Shown: positions 9,531-18,665, numbered from the stretch's first letter. The stretch is 64,000 bases of DNA from Vibrio algivorus (GCF_002218005.2 NZ_AP018678.1:1984001-2048000), one strand, 5' to 3'. Numbers and translations: made by a program. Notes: generated from the sequence alone by a model not told the origin.

Positions 9531-11072
9531 ATGAATCTACCAACTGAACCAAGTATTAGGCATATTGCCGCTATAGATTTAGGCTCAAACAGTTTTCACA
9601 TGGTAGTGGCTAAAGTCACCGGGCATGATTTGCAAATTGTTAGTCGCCATAAACAACGTGTTCGGTTAGCTGATGGTTTGGATTCACATATGAACTTAGA
9701 CAATACTTCGATACAACGAGGCTTAGATTGTCTGGCCATGTTTGCTGAACGTATACAAGGCTTCGATGCCGATAACGTTAGAATCGCGGCAACCCACACA
9801 CTGCGTCAGGCAAATAACGCTCATATATTTCTTTCTCGTACTCGTCATGTACTGCCCTTTCCAATTGAAGTGATTGCTGGTGTTGAAGAAGCACGCTTAA
9901 TTTATCTAGGTGTTGCTCATACTCAACCAGAATGGGAAAAAAAGTTTGTTATTGATATCGGTGGTGGCAGTACTGAAATGATCATTGGTACTGGCTTTGA
10001 GCCACAACTACTCAATAGCAAACAATTAGGTTGCGTCAGTTATACCAATAAGTTTTTTCACAATGGGAAGTTATCCAAAAAGAACTTCTCAAAAGCTACC
10101 TTAGCCGCTCAACAAAAGTTAGAAGCCTTATGTAAGCCATACAAAAAATTAGGCTGGGATGCAGCAATAGGATCTTCGGGGACGATAAAAGCAATCAGAG
10201 AAGTTCTCATTGGAATGGGGCATGAAGATGGCATCATAACCTTAGAACGACTCAATCAATTGGTTGAAGAGTTGTGCAAACTAGACCAAATTGATGATAT
10301 TAAGCTCGAAGGTTTAACCGATGAACGAAAACCTGTATTTGCTGCTGGTGTCGCGATTTTATTAGCTATATTTGAGTCTTTTTGCATCAAACAACTACAT
10401 TTTTCCGATGGTGCATTACGTGAAGGTTTAATGTATGAAATGGAAGAGCGATTCCAACGTTCTGATATTCGCATGCGCACTGCAGAAAACCTTGCCGATA
10501 AACATCAAGTTGATGTTAACCATGCCCAAAATGTACGTAATCAAGCAGAGCGCTTTTTAAAGCAAGTAGGATCAGAACTCGATATAAAACCTAAAAGTGA
10601 GCTTTGCAGCTTACTATCTTGGGGAGCCTTGCTACATGAAGTAGGACTTAGTATTAGCTATAAAGGCTTTCACCGTCATTCTGCTTATATCCTTCAACAC
10701 ACCAATATGCCGGGGTTTAACCAAGAACAGCAACAAGTCCTTGCTGCATTAGTTCGCTTTCAACGTAAAGCCCTTAAACTGCAAGAAATGCCAGAATTAA
10801 CTATTTATAAGAAAAAACAAATACTGCCTTTAATTGCCATATTGCGTTTAGCGATCGTCGTTAATGGACAAAGAAAAGAAGAAAACGAACTGCCAAAATT
10901 AACCCTTTCAATAGAAACGGTAAATGACGAGAAAAATGAAGAAGGTGGCGATCAACTCTGGAAGCTGACTTGTGAGGATAAAGATTGGTTAGATAACAAT
11001 CGCTTATTACATGCCGATCTACAAACAGAACAACAATATTGGATTAATGCTGGCTGGAATCTAAGCTTTTAA
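9531..11072 (+). CDS. ppx: Exopolyphosphatase
   Basis: Releases phosphate from the ends of polyphosphate chains; GppA-type relatives also hydrolyse pppGpp. The 513-residue protein (E. coli Ppx has 513) shows the ASKHA phosphate-binding loops AAIDLGSNSFHMVVAKV (about 13-30) and FVIDIGGGSTEMI (about 139-151), then a C-terminal HD-like helical half. It starts 10 bases after ppk, so polymer synthesis and breakdown are co-transcribed. A bidirectional-looking terminator separates it from the convergent pstS. Confidence 0.95.
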   Translation: MNLPTEPSIRHIAAIDLGSNSFHMVVAKVTGHDLQIVSRHKQRVRLADGLDSHMNLDNTSIQRGLDCLAMFAERIQGFDADNVRIAATHTLRQANNAHIFLSRTRHVLPFPIEVIAGVEEARLIYLGVAHTQPEWEKKFVIDIGGGSTEMIIGTGFEPQLLNSKQLGCVSYTNKFFHNGKLSKKNFSKATLAAQQKLEALCKPYKKLGWDAAIGSSGTIKAIREVLIGMGHEDGIITLERLNQLVEELCKLDQIDDIKLEGLTDERKPVFAAGVAILLAIFESFCIKQLHFSDGALREGLMYEMEERFQRSDIRMRTAENLADKHQVDVNHAQNVRNQAERFLKQVGSELDIKPKSELCSLLSWGALLHEVGLSISYKGFHRHSAYILQHTNMPGFNQEQQQVLAALVRFQRKALKLQEMPELTIYKKKQILPLIAILRLAIVVNGQRKEENELPKLTLSIETVNDEKNEEGGDQLWKLTCEDKDWLDNNRLLHADLQTEQQYWINAGWNLSF

Positions 11073-11114
11073 AGCAACATACCCTTTATTGCCATGGTAA
11101 CTTTTTTGATCGTT

Positions 11115-11145
11115 AAAACAGCCTTTTTCAAGGCTGTTTTTATTT
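11115..11145 (+). terminator. Terminator between ppx and pstS
   Basis: An 11-bp stem (AAAACAGCCTT/AAGGCTGTTTT) with a 4-nt loop has T-rich sequence on the ppx side and A-rich sequence on the other, so it may serve both convergent genes. Confidence 0.85.
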
Positions 11146-11208
11146 CTAGAGATTAAAGCAAGCTGCTTAGAAAACGTTTATCATTTTTAGAATGACTTCT
11201 CTAATAAA

Positions 11209-12171
11209 TTAACGCAAGCCGACTTTCTGCAGTTGAGCATTGGCCAGTTCACGCGATAACGGAACATAACCATCCTTCTCCACCCCTCTTTGTCCTTGTT
11301 TAGAGTATATAAACTTTAAAAATTCAGCCTGTGGTCGAGGCAGAGGTTTTAATGGATTTTTATTTACATAAACATATAAATAACGAGCGAGTGGATAACG
11401 ACCATCTAAAATATTATCTCGAGTTGGATAAATATAATCTTGCCCTTCAAGAGCAATAGGGATCAATTTCGCTTTTGATACTTGATAACCCACACCAGAA
11501 TAGCCAATGCTGTTAATTGAAGAAGCGACAGATTGCACAACAGAAGCTGAGCCGGGTTGTTCATTCACTTGCCTTTTAAAGTCACCTTTACACAATGCAT
11601 GTTGCTTAAAATAACCATAAGTGCCTGATACCGAATTACGACCAAAAAGTTGAAAGCCTAGTTTAGCCCAGTCGGTATCTACACCTAGTTGTTGCCACTT
11701 ATTTAATGGCTCAGTCGCCCCACATTTCAATGTTGATGAAAAAATGGCATCAACTTGTGAGAAATTCAAACCTTTAATTGGATTATCTTTATGAACAAAA
11801 ATACCAATTGCATCAATGGCAATTTTTAATTGAACAGGTGGGTATCCATAATGCCGCTCAAAAGCCTCCAATTCTTTGGCTTTCATAGGACGACTCATTG
11901 GGCCGAGTTGTGATGTTCCCTCGGTCAAAGCTGTTGGCGCAGTTGATGATCCAGAAGATTGAAGTTGCATGTTAATATTAGGATAAATACGTTGGAAATC
12001 TTCTGCCCACACAGAGGTTAATGTCGCAAGGGTATCCGAACCTACAGAAGATATCGTTCCTGACATTCCTGATACTTTATGATAAGTATCAAGCTCATCT
12101 CTAACCATTTCATTTGCGAAACAAGGCATTGAAAGTATGGCGATCAAACAAACGAGTACTGCGTTACGCAT
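11209..12171 (-). CDS. pstS: Periplasmic phosphate-binding protein PstS
   Basis: Captures phosphate in the periplasm and delivers it to PstCAB. The 320-residue precursor has a signal peptide ending SMPCFA. The binding-site signature is SSGSSTAPTALTEGTSQLG with SRPM after it, and GRNSVSGTYGYFKQ lies further on. The ATG at 12171 is chosen because AAGGA lies 7 bases upstream; a GTG at 12186 would add five residues before the signal peptide. It sits directly behind phoR (stop at 12188), so this PstS is expressed with phoB-phoR and not with pstCAB. Confidence 0.93.
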   Translation of the reverse strand: MRNAVLVCLIAILSMPCFANEMVRDELDTYHKVSGMSGTISSVGSDTLATLTSVWAEDFQRIYPNINMQLQSSGSSTAPTALTEGTSQLGPMSRPMKAKELEAFERHYGYPPVQLKIAIDAIGIFVHKDNPIKGLNFSQVDAIFSSTLKCGATEPLNKWQQLGVDTDWAKLGFQLFGRNSVSGTYGYFKQHALCKGDFKRQVNEQPGSASVVQSVASSINSIGYSGVGYQVSKAKLIPIALEGQDYIYPTRDNILDGRYPLARYLYVYVNKNPLKPLPRPQAEFLKFIYSKQGQRGVEKDGYVPLSRELANAQLQKVGLR

Positions 12172-12187
12172 ATTATTCCTTGACACG

Positions 12188-13495
12188 TTATGACGTTGAA
12201 CGAGCTACAAGCTTCTTAGGTAATACGAACGAAAAGCAGCTACCTTTATCAACTTCACTGGTGATTTCTAAATAAGACTCATGGTGGCTTAATGCATGTT
12301 TAGCAATAGCCAAGCCAAGCCCACTGCCACCAGTTTCCCGAGAGCGAGCTTTATCGACTCGATAGAAGCGTTCAGTTAATCGGTTAATATGTTGAGGCTC
12401 AATTCCATCTCCAGAGTCTTCAACCGACAAACATGCGCCATCAACCGTTTCATACCATTTAACATGTACATCTGCTCCCGCTGGAGTGTACTTAACGGCG
12501 TTATACACTAAATTGGAAATAGCACTGCGTAATTGTTCTTCATCACCATATACCGTCATTTGTTTATCGATATCAAACACGATTTTATGTTTATTATCGC
12601 CACTTAACGCTATGGCTTCTTTTTCTAAAATGTCTAACATCGCGGGTACATTAACGATTTCATCAAGCTCATGAATTGGTGCTGCTTCAATCTTTGAGAG
12701 TGTCAGCAATTGTTCGACTAAAGCATTCATGCGAGACAATTGTTCCGTCATCACACCATGAGCTTTTGACCACATTGGCCCTGCTAATATTTCAGGGTCT
12801 TCTGTCATCTCTAGATAACCTTGTAAAACAGTCATCGGTGTTCTTAATTCATGTGACACATTAGCAAAGAAGTTTCTACGCATCCCTTCCAGTTGTTTTA
12901 ATTGCGTCACATCACGCACCACCATCAGGTGCTCACCATCGGTATAAGGCACTATACGCAATTCTAAAATACGCTCAGGTGTAAGTGGAGATAGCATTTC
13001 AAGCGGTTCAGTAAAGTCTTGCTTAGAAAGATATTTTATGAAATCAGGCGTACGAATTAAGTTGGCAATCGGTTGACCTGAATCATCCGGCCAACGAAAA
13101 CCAAGTAATGATTGAGCCAGTTTATTGCACCATACAATATTACCTTCACTACGAAATACCACCACAGCATCGGGTAAAGATTCAGCACCATTTCGAAAAC
13201 GACGAATTAAATTAGCGAGCTCTTTTCGACGACGGCGTTGCTTTTGTTGTAAGCGATAAATACCGTTAAATACAGGTTCCCAATGCCCCGTTCCTGAAGG
13301 TGGGCTCAGACGTTTTTCATCCCACAACCATTCCGATAAGCGTATTTGGTTATGCAATTGCCATAATAATTGTAATACGGTAGCGGCAAACAATAACCAC
13401 CCCATATAACCAAAAAACCAGCCAATTATTAACCACGGAAGGTAAAAAAAAGCCAGCGACCAAGCTAGCTTTTTTCTGGTTAACCTTTCAACCAT
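12188..13495 (-). CDS. phoR: Phosphate-sensing histidine kinase PhoR
   Basis: Inner-membrane kinase/phosphatase that senses the Pst transporter state through PhoU and phosphorylates PhoB. The 435-residue protein has two N-terminal membrane helices (about 10-45), a PAS domain (about 95-200), a HisKA domain with FFANVSHELRTPMTVLQGYL around residue 215, and a catalytic domain with N-box NLVYNAVKYTP and G-box GGSGLGLAIAKH. It lies 36 bases after phoB. Confidence 0.96.
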   Translation of the reverse strand: MVERLTRKKLAWSLAFFYLPWLIIGWFFGYMGWLLFAATVLQLLWQLHNQIRLSEWLWDEKRLSPPSGTGHWEPVFNGIYRLQQKQRRRRKELANLIRRFRNGAESLPDAVVVFRSEGNIVWCNKLAQSLLGFRWPDDSGQPIANLIRTPDFIKYLSKQDFTEPLEMLSPLTPERILELRIVPYTDGEHLMVVRDVTQLKQLEGMRRNFFANVSHELRTPMTVLQGYLEMTEDPEILAGPMWSKAHGVMTEQLSRMNALVEQLLTLSKIEAAPIHELDEIVNVPAMLDILEKEAIALSGDNKHKIVFDIDKQMTVYGDEEQLRSAISNLVYNAVKYTPAGADVHVKWYETVDGACLSVEDSGDGIEPQHINRLTERFYRVDKARSRETGGSGLGLAIAKHALSHHESYLEITSEVDKGSCFSFVLPKKLVARSTS

Positions 13496-13531
13496 TCAGT
13501 TCAGTACTCCGTCATTCGGATAAAGTATAAA

Positions 13532-14221
13532 TTAAGCTCGCGTTGAGAAACGGTAACCTGCACCACGTACGGTTTGAACAAGTTTATCGTGACCTTCTTG
13601 TTCTAATGCTTTTCTTAGACGGCGAATATGCACATCAACAGTACGATCTTCAACGTAAACATTAGTGCCCCAAACGTTATTCAATAACTGTTCACGACTA
13701 TAGACACGCTCTTGATGTGTCATGAAAAAATGTAACATTTTAAACTCTGTTGGTCCCATGTCGAGTGGAGAATCATTCGCAGTCACACGGTGAGAAACAG
13801 GATCGAGTTTTAACCCTTGCACATCAATAACATCTTCTATTGCTGTTGGTGTGACTCGACGAATAACCGCTTTTAAGCGAGCAACTAATTCTTTAGGTGA
13901 AAAAGGTTTCGTAATGTAATCATCCGCACCTACTTCTAAACCGCGAACTTTATCTTCTTCTTCACCACGTGCTGTAAGCATTACAACAGGAATATTTCGA
14001 GTTAACTCTTCACGCTTGAGGTGTTTGATAAAATTAATACCGGAACCACCTGGTAACATCCAATCTAATAGAATCAAATCAGGATAAGGTTCGCACAATT
14101 TATTAATGGCGGTATCGTAATCTTCAGCTTCAACTGGTTGGTAACCTTTTTGCTCTAAAACAAAGCATAACATTTCCCTGATAGGAGCTTCATCTTCAAC
14201 AACCAAAATTCTTCTCGACAT
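13532..14221 (-). CDS. phoB: Phosphate regulon response regulator PhoB
   Basis: DNA-binding regulator of the Pho regulon. It has 229 residues, exactly the E. coli length. The receiver domain has the acidic pair in VVEDEAP, the phospho-accepting aspartate in LILLDWMLPGG and the lysine in ITKPFSP. The C-terminal winged helix includes VEDRTVDVHIRRLRKAL. The ATG at 14221 has AAGGA 9 bases upstream. A Pho box at 14285 suggests autoregulation. Confidence 0.97.
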   Translation of the reverse strand: MSRRILVVEDEAPIREMLCFVLEQKGYQPVEAEDYDTAINKLCEPYPDLILLDWMLPGGSGINFIKHLKREELTRNIPVVMLTARGEEEDKVRGLEVGADDYITKPFSPKELVARLKAVIRRVTPTAIEDVIDVQGLKLDPVSHRVTANDSPLDMGPTEFKMLHFFMTHQERVYSREQLLNNVWGTNVYVEDRTVDVHIRRLRKALEQEGHDKLVQTVRGAGYRFSTRA

Positions 14222-14284
14222 ACCCAAAAATCCTTTCGCGTCTACTTTACTAATTTAAATTAGCCAAAATTAATCTGCTACTTA

Positions 14285-14317
14285 TTATGTGTCTTAAGTA
14301 TGACAGTTTTGTGACTC
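14285..14317 (-). promoter_or_regulatory. Pho box upstream of phoB
   Basis: On the minus strand three 11-bp units follow one another: GAGTCACAAAA, CTGTCATACTT and AAGACACATAA. The central unit is a perfect CTGTCAT. It lies 64-96 bases before phoB and predicts PhoB autoregulation of phoB-phoR-pstS. A second, poorer pattern at 14340-14370 has CTGTCAA and TTGTCAC exactly 22 bases apart on the plus strand, facing rdgC. Confidence 0.78.
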
Positions 14318-14478
14318 CTGCAAAGTAATTTTCATATAACTGTCAACCAATCATGGTTATTTTGTCACAGCAACCATTGCTTTAAGTCAGCACTATTCTC
14401 GAATATTCCCCTTAGCTTTGACTAAGCGAATAAATCTTCTATGATAGGCGTCCAATTTCCAGACTGAGTATGAGAGTT

Positions 14479-15390
14479 ATGTGGTTTAAGAATTGTTTAG
14501 TGTACCGTTTCAATCGTGAAATTAACTTTGATGTTGATAAACTAGAATCTCAACTTGCTGAATTTAAGTTCACGCCTTGTGGTAGCCAAGATAAGCAAAA
14601 GTTTGGCTGGACGAGCGTACTAAATAAGCACTCAGATGTATTAACTCATATTGCTGGTGATCACATTCTGATCAAAGCTAAAAAAGAAGAGAAACTTCTA
14701 CCAGCATCCGTTATTAAAGACTCTCTGCAAGATAAAATTGATCTGCTTGAACAACAAGAAGGTCGATCTCTTAAGAAAAAAGAAAAAGACGATCTTAAAG
14801 ATGAAATCTTAATCGACTTATTACCACGAGCGTTTAGTCGTCATAACTTTACATCTATTTTAATCATGCCAAAACTTGGTTTTATTGTGGTAGATTCTAG
14901 CAGCAGTAAAAAAGCGGAAGATGCATTAGCTTTACTACGCAAAACCTTAGGTAGTCTTCCTGTTGTGCCTGCTATCCCCGAAGTTTCAATTGAAACCAGC
15001 CTAACGGAATGGGTCAAAACCGGTAACTTACCGCAAGGCTTCCAACTTTTAGATGAAGCTGAATTTCATTCACTGCAGGAAGAAGGCGGTATCATTCGTT
15101 GTAAGAAACAAGAATTGAGCGCGGAAGAAATTCAAAATCACATTGCAGCCGATAAAGTGGTCACCAAGTTAGCACTCGATTGGCAAGAACACATTGAATT
15201 TGTCTTGTCTTCTGACGTAAGCATCAAACGCTTAAAATTCAGCGATGAACTTAAAGACACCAATCAGGACATTCCACGCGAAGATCAGGCACAGCGCTTT
15301 GATGCAGATTTCACTTTAATGTGTGGTGAATTTGATGCCTTTTTACCGCAACTGTTTGATGCACTAGGTGGGTTACCGAAGAACGATTAA
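14479..15390 (+). CDS. rdgC: Recombination-associated protein RdgC
   Basis: Nucleoid-associated, ring-shaped DNA-binding protein that modulates RecA activity and replication restart. It has 303 residues, the same as E. coli RdgC. The ATG at 14479 gives MWFKNCLVYRF, matching the family start; an ATG 9 bases earlier is in frame but adds residues absent from relatives. The middle has FSRHNFTSILIMPKLGFIVVDSSS. It is divergent from phoB. Confidence 0.93.
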   Translation: MWFKNCLVYRFNREINFDVDKLESQLAEFKFTPCGSQDKQKFGWTSVLNKHSDVLTHIAGDHILIKAKKEEKLLPASVIKDSLQDKIDLLEQQEGRSLKKKEKDDLKDEILIDLLPRAFSRHNFTSILIMPKLGFIVVDSSSSKKAEDALALLRKTLGSLPVVPAIPEVSIETSLTEWVKTGNLPQGFQLLDEAEFHSLQEEGGIIRCKKQELSAEEIQNHIAADKVVTKLALDWQEHIEFVLSSDVSIKRLKFSDELKDTNQDIPREDQAQRFDADFTLMCGEFDAFLPQLFDALGGLPKND

Positions 15391-15410
15391 TAATGTGCTC
15401 CCAACGATGT

Positions 15411-15446
15411 AGGGCTTTGTGACATAACCAAGCCCTGCTGTTTTTT
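15411..15446 (+). terminator. Probable terminator after rdgC
   Basis: A 7-bp stem (AGGGCTT/AAGCCCT) with a 12-nt loop is followed after four bases by six T. The offset of the T run lowers confidence. Confidence 0.55.
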
Positions 15447-15568
15447 ATTCCCTACTTATCCTGTGCTTTTCTCGCTTTTCTTCTTAACTTGGCGTAAAAT
15501 TCGCTCCCCTAATTTATACCGCTTGGTGGTATAAATCTGACCTGAAATCAGACCTAGAGATATATATT

Positions 15569-16987
15569 ATGTTTAAACCAGAACTACTGTCTCCTGCTGG
15601 CAGCCTAAAAAACATGCGCTATGCATTCGCTTATGGCGCCGATGCTGTCTACGCAGGACAACCTCGTTATAGCCTTCGTGTACGTAACAATGAATTCAAT
15701 CATGAAAACCTCAAAATCGGTATCGATGAAGCTCATTCTTTAGGTAAAAAACTGTATGTGGTATGTAATATCCAACCACATAATTCAAAACTTAAAACTT
15801 TCATTCGTGATTTGAAACCCGTCGTTGATATGGGCCCGGATGCGTTGATCATGTCGGATCCTGGTTTAATTATGATGGTGCGAGAAGCCTTCCCTGAAAT
15901 GCCAATCCATTTATCAGTTCAAGCCAATGCAGTTAACTGGGCAACGGTGAAGTTCTGGTCTACTCAAGGTGTTGAGCGAGTGATTTTATCACGTGAACTT
16001 TCCTTAGAAGAAATAGAGGAAATTCGTGAACATTGCCCTGAAACTGAGTTGGAAATCTTTGTGCACGGCGCATTATGCATGGCTTATTCTGGTCGTTGTT
16101 TATTGTCTGGTTACATGAACAAACGCGATCCAAACCAAGGCACTTGTACCAATGCTTGTCGTTGGGAATATAAAGTCGAAAAAGGCACTGAAAACGACGC
16201 CGGTCAAATCGTACCAGCCAATCAAGCGGTTGAGCAATTTGATCCTAGCCAAGTACAAGCGATCGAGGTTAAAGAAGAGCGTCCAGACAACACCCTTGGC
16301 CTAGGTAAACCTACCGATGAAGTTGTGCTACTTTCTGAATCGCATCGCCCAGAAGAACAAATGGCGGCGTTTGAAGATGAACACGGCACTTACATTATGA
16401 ATTCAAAAGATCTACGTGCGATTCAACATGTAGAGCGTTTGACTAAAATGGGCGTCCATTCATTAAAAATCGAAGGTCGTACTAAATCTTTCTACTACTG
16501 TGCTCGTACTGCGCAAGTATACCGTAAAGCGATTGATGATGCGGTTGCCGGTAAACCATTTGATGAAAGCCTAATGGGTACGTTAGAAAGCCTGGCTCAC
16601 CGTGGTTATACCGAAGGTTTCCTACGTCGTCATACCCATGATTCGTATCAAAACTACGATTACGGCTACTCGGTTTCCGATTCTCAACAATTTGTTGGCG
16701 AGTTTACAGGTAAACGTCGTGGCTACTTAGCAGAAGTCGAAGTGAAAAACAAATTCCTATTAGGTGATAGCTTAGAGCTTATGACACCAAACGGTAATAT
16801 CAACTTCACTTTAGAAGAGATGGAAAACCGTAAATCAGAAAAAGTGGATGACGCAAAAGGCAATGGTCACTTTGTGTTTATTCCTGTTCCTGAAGATTTG
16901 GATTTAAGTTATGGACTTCTTATGCGTAACTTATCGAACGGTCAAAACACGCGTAACCCCGTAAATGATGCAGTAGATGCGAAGTAA
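15569..16987 (+). CDS. trhP: tRNA hydroxylation protein TrhP (U32 family, YegQ)
   Basis: Peptidase-U32-family protein that in E. coli is needed for oxygen-independent C5-hydroxylation of wobble U34, the first step toward cmo5U. The 472-residue product has the U32 core segments MFKPELLSPAGSLKNMRYAF at the N-terminus, HGALCMAYSGRCLLSGYM, a cluster of cysteines around GTCTNACRW, and SLKIEGRTKSFYY. Cysteine placement fits an Fe-S protein. The next gene, a small ferredoxin, begins one base after its stop, suggesting functional pairing. Confidence 0.92.
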   Translation: MFKPELLSPAGSLKNMRYAFAYGADAVYAGQPRYSLRVRNNEFNHENLKIGIDEAHSLGKKLYVVCNIQPHNSKLKTFIRDLKPVVDMGPDALIMSDPGLIMMVREAFPEMPIHLSVQANAVNWATVKFWSTQGVERVILSRELSLEEIEEIREHCPETELEIFVHGALCMAYSGRCLLSGYMNKRDPNQGTCTNACRWEYKVEKGTENDAGQIVPANQAVEQFDPSQVQAIEVKEERPDNTLGLGKPTDEVVLLSESHRPEEQMAAFEDEHGTYIMNSKDLRAIQHVERLTKMGVHSLKIEGRTKSFYYCARTAQVYRKAIDDAVAGKPFDESLMGTLESLAHRGYTEGFLRRHTHDSYQNYDYGYSVSDSQQFVGEFTGKRRGYLAEVEVKNKFLLGDSLELMTPNGNINFTLEEMENRKSEKVDDAKGNGHFVFIPVPEDLDLSYGLLMRNLSNGQNTRNPVNDAVDAK

Positions 16988-16988
16988 T

Positions 16989-17243
16989 ATGGCCTTATTA
17001 ATTACAGATAAGTGTATCAACTGTGATATGTGCGACCCAGAATGCCCTAATGGTGCAATCAGCATGGGTGACAGCATTTATGAAATTGATCATAACTTAT
17101 GCACTGAATGTAAAGGACATTACGATAAGCCAACATGCCAATCGGTATGCCCAATTAATAATTGCATCATTACCGACCCTGAGCATGTTGAAACGGAAGA
17201 AGAGTTGCTAGAAAAATTTGTAGTGATTCAGGGTTTGGCATAA
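16989..17243 (+). CDS. yfhL: YfhL-type 4Fe-4S ferredoxin
   Basis: Small ferredoxin of 84 residues with two cluster motifs: CINCDMCDPECP near the N-terminus and CTECKGHYDKPTCQSVCP in the middle. The insertion inside the second motif is the hallmark of the Alvin/YfhL class with unusual redox potentials. The ATG at 16989 overlaps the trhP stop region (TAATATGG), so the two genes are probably translated from one message. I infer that it supplies electrons to TrhP; this is not shown by the sequence alone. Confidence 0.9.
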   Translation: MALLITDKCINCDMCDPECPNGAISMGDSIYEIDHNLCTECKGHYDKPTCQSVCPINNCIITDPEHVETEEELLEKFVVIQGLA

Positions 17244-17266
17244 CCATTCCACTACGCAAAATGTCA

Positions 17267-17296
17267 AAAGGCCTGACTTTATCGTCAGGCCTTTTT
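17267..17296 (+). terminator. Terminator after trhP-yfhL
   Basis: A 12-bp stem (AAAAGGCCTGAC/GTCAGGCCTTTT) with a 6-nt loop ends in T. A-rich and T-rich flanks let it act for the convergent nfsA too. Confidence 0.92.
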
Positions 17297-17315
17297 CTAT
17301 GGCTACAAGCGAGGT

Positions 17316-18038
17316 TTATTTAGTCGCTAGTCCTTTAGAGTTCAAGTAGTCACGAATATATGGGCGTGACTCTTTACTTAAACGACCATGGATATGATCT
17401 GACCATGAACCGGTTTTCTGATTACTGCCACGTGTCTGATAGTAATGACTAGTTTCAGCATCATATTCCGCAATATCTTGTTCAGATAACGGCTGATAAG
17501 AATCTTGGTGAACCATGACTTTCTGTGGTAAACGCGGCTTAATTTGCGGATCTTGATCGGGATGACCTAAACACATGCCAAACATCACAGCGCAATATTT
17601 AGGCAGCCCTAATAATTCATCAACTTCTTTAGGTGCATTACGTAAACCACCGATATACACACCACCTAATCCTAACGATTCCGCAGCCAATAAGGTATTT
17701 TGCGCCATGATCCCGGCATCAATTGCCCCAATCAATGTGAGCTCAGTAAATTCAGGTTTTACTTCAGGAGAAAGTTGGAAGTGACGCTGATAATCAATAC
17801 AGAAAACCAAAAATTCAGCCGCCGTTTCAACGTATTGTTGTCCGCCAGCAAATTCAGCTAGCGCTTTACGCTTTTGTGGATCAGTAACTCGAATAATCGA
17901 TGTGGTTTGTAGAAAGCTGGATGATGAAGCAGAAATACCTGCAGACAAAATAGTATCTAGCTGCTCAAATGAAATTGCCTGTTGAGTAAACTTACGGATA
18001 GAGCGATGGCTCAGCATGGTTTCAATAACAGTGTTCAT
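17316..18038 (-). CDS. nfsA: Oxygen-insensitive NADPH nitroreductase NfsA
   Basis: FMN-dependent enzyme that reduces nitroaromatics, quinones and some metal ions by two electrons using NADPH. It has 240 residues, the E. coli NfsA length. Conserved stretches are LSHRSIRKFTQQ at the N-terminus, SSSSFLQTTSIIRV for FMN binding, AESLGLGGVYIGGLRN and the C-terminal TRGSNQKTGSWSDHI. A single-gene unit, convergent with yfhL. Confidence 0.92.
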   Translation of the reverse strand: MNTVIETMLSHRSIRKFTQQAISFEQLDTILSAGISASSSSFLQTTSIIRVTDPQKRKALAEFAGGQQYVETAAEFLVFCIDYQRHFQLSPEVKPEFTELTLIGAIDAGIMAQNTLLAAESLGLGGVYIGGLRNAPKEVDELLGLPKYCAVMFGMCLGHPDQDPQIKPRLPQKVMVHQDSYQPLSEQDIAEYDAETSHYYQTRGSNQKTGSWSDHIHGRLSKESRPYIRDYLNSKGLATK

Positions 18039-18152
18039 AGTGCTCCCTCTTGTTGATACATCACTCTACCATAAGATATTAAGTAAACTTAGTGCCTTGA
18101 ATGAAATTTGAATATAACTGGTATTCATAATTTCCAGCAAAACCATCAAAAC

Positions 18153-18184
18153 AAAAAGGCTCCAGGATTTCTGCTAGAGCCTTA
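18153..18184 (-). terminator. Distal terminator copy 3
   Basis: Degenerate copy of the terminator in the 128-bp unit: AAGGCTC and GAGCCTT arms are still paired, with a T run on the minus-strand side. Confidence 0.7.
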
Positions 18185-18280
18185 ATATAGCAAGGGTGGC
18201 GAGATTCGCTCTTCCAGCACGCACTATTTTGGTATTAGGTGAATCCGCTGCTTTGACACCGTCTCTTAAGCCTACAAAGT

Positions 18281-18312
18281 AAAAAGGCCTCAGCATTTCT
18301 GCTAAGGCCTTA
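18281..18312 (-). terminator. Terminator copy 2 of the rRNA operon
   Basis: Identical in design to the copy at 18409: the minus strand reads AAGGCCTTAGCA, a GAAA-type loop, TGCTGAGGCCTT and then T. Confidence 0.8.
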
Positions 18313-18315
18313 ATA

Positions 18316-18391
18316 TGGCAGGGGTGGAGAGATTCGAATTTTCAACACGCGCTATTTTGGTATTAGGGGAATCCGCTGCTTTGACACCGTC
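18316..18391 (-). pseudogene. Decayed tRNA-Trp copy
   Basis: Aligned at a 128-bp offset with the functional tRNA-Trp, it keeps the 3' acceptor, most of the T loop (TTCGAA) and the AATCCGCTGCT segment of the anticodon arm. It lacks a CCA anticodon in a proper loop and a matching 5' acceptor strand, so it cannot fold as a tRNA. Confidence 0.75.
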
Positions 18392-18408
18392 TCTTAAGCC
18401 TACAAAGT

Positions 18409-18440
18409 AAAAAGGCCTCAGCATTTCTGCTAAGGCCTTA
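18409..18440 (-). terminator. Terminator following tRNA-Trp
   Basis: On the minus strand AAGGCCTTAGCA pairs with TGCTGAGGCCTT around a GAAA-like loop and runs into five T, just after the CCA end of tRNA-Trp. First of three tandem terminators. Confidence 0.9.
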
Positions 18441-18443
18441 ATA

Positions 18444-18520
<77 letters not shown>

Positions 18521-18588
18521 AAAACTTTGTTTATATTACTTTTCTTGGCTCAAAAAGTAAATTGTATTTTTCTTAATTTAAGAAAAAG

Positions 18589-18665
18589 TGGCGGAGTGGA
18601 CGGGACTCGAACCCGCGACCCCCGGCGTGACAGGCCGGTATTCTAACCAACTGAACTACCACTCC
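18589..18665 (-). tRNA. tRNA-Asp (anticodon GTC)
   Basis: Acceptor GGAGTGG with CCACTCC, anticodon GTC in CTGTCAC, T-loop TTCGAGT and encoded 3' CCA. It lies between 5S rRNA and tRNA-Trp, the Asp-Trp order known from some enteric rRNA operons. Confidence 0.97.

Larger units (their letters stand above)
18153..18443 (-). repeat. 128-bp tandem array of decayed tRNA-Trp 3' parts and terminators
   Basis: Units start at 18153, 18281 and 18409 with an exact 128-bp period. Each begins with the same terminator hairpin. The first two continue into a degenerate copy of the tRNA-Trp 3' half (CCA position, T arm and part of the anticodon arm recognisable, the rest lost); the third continues into the intact tRNA-Trp. 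The copy nearest the functional tRNA still has the TGG that encodes CCA at 18316; the farthest has TAG there and more changes. The array fills the gap between nfsA and the tRNA. It looks like tandem duplication followed by decay. Confidence 0.88.

Noticed and set aside
18153..18440. Tandem 128-bp units considered as a CRISPR array
   Set aside because: The unit is one continuous repeat containing a terminator and tRNA pieces, without short repeats separated by unique spacers.
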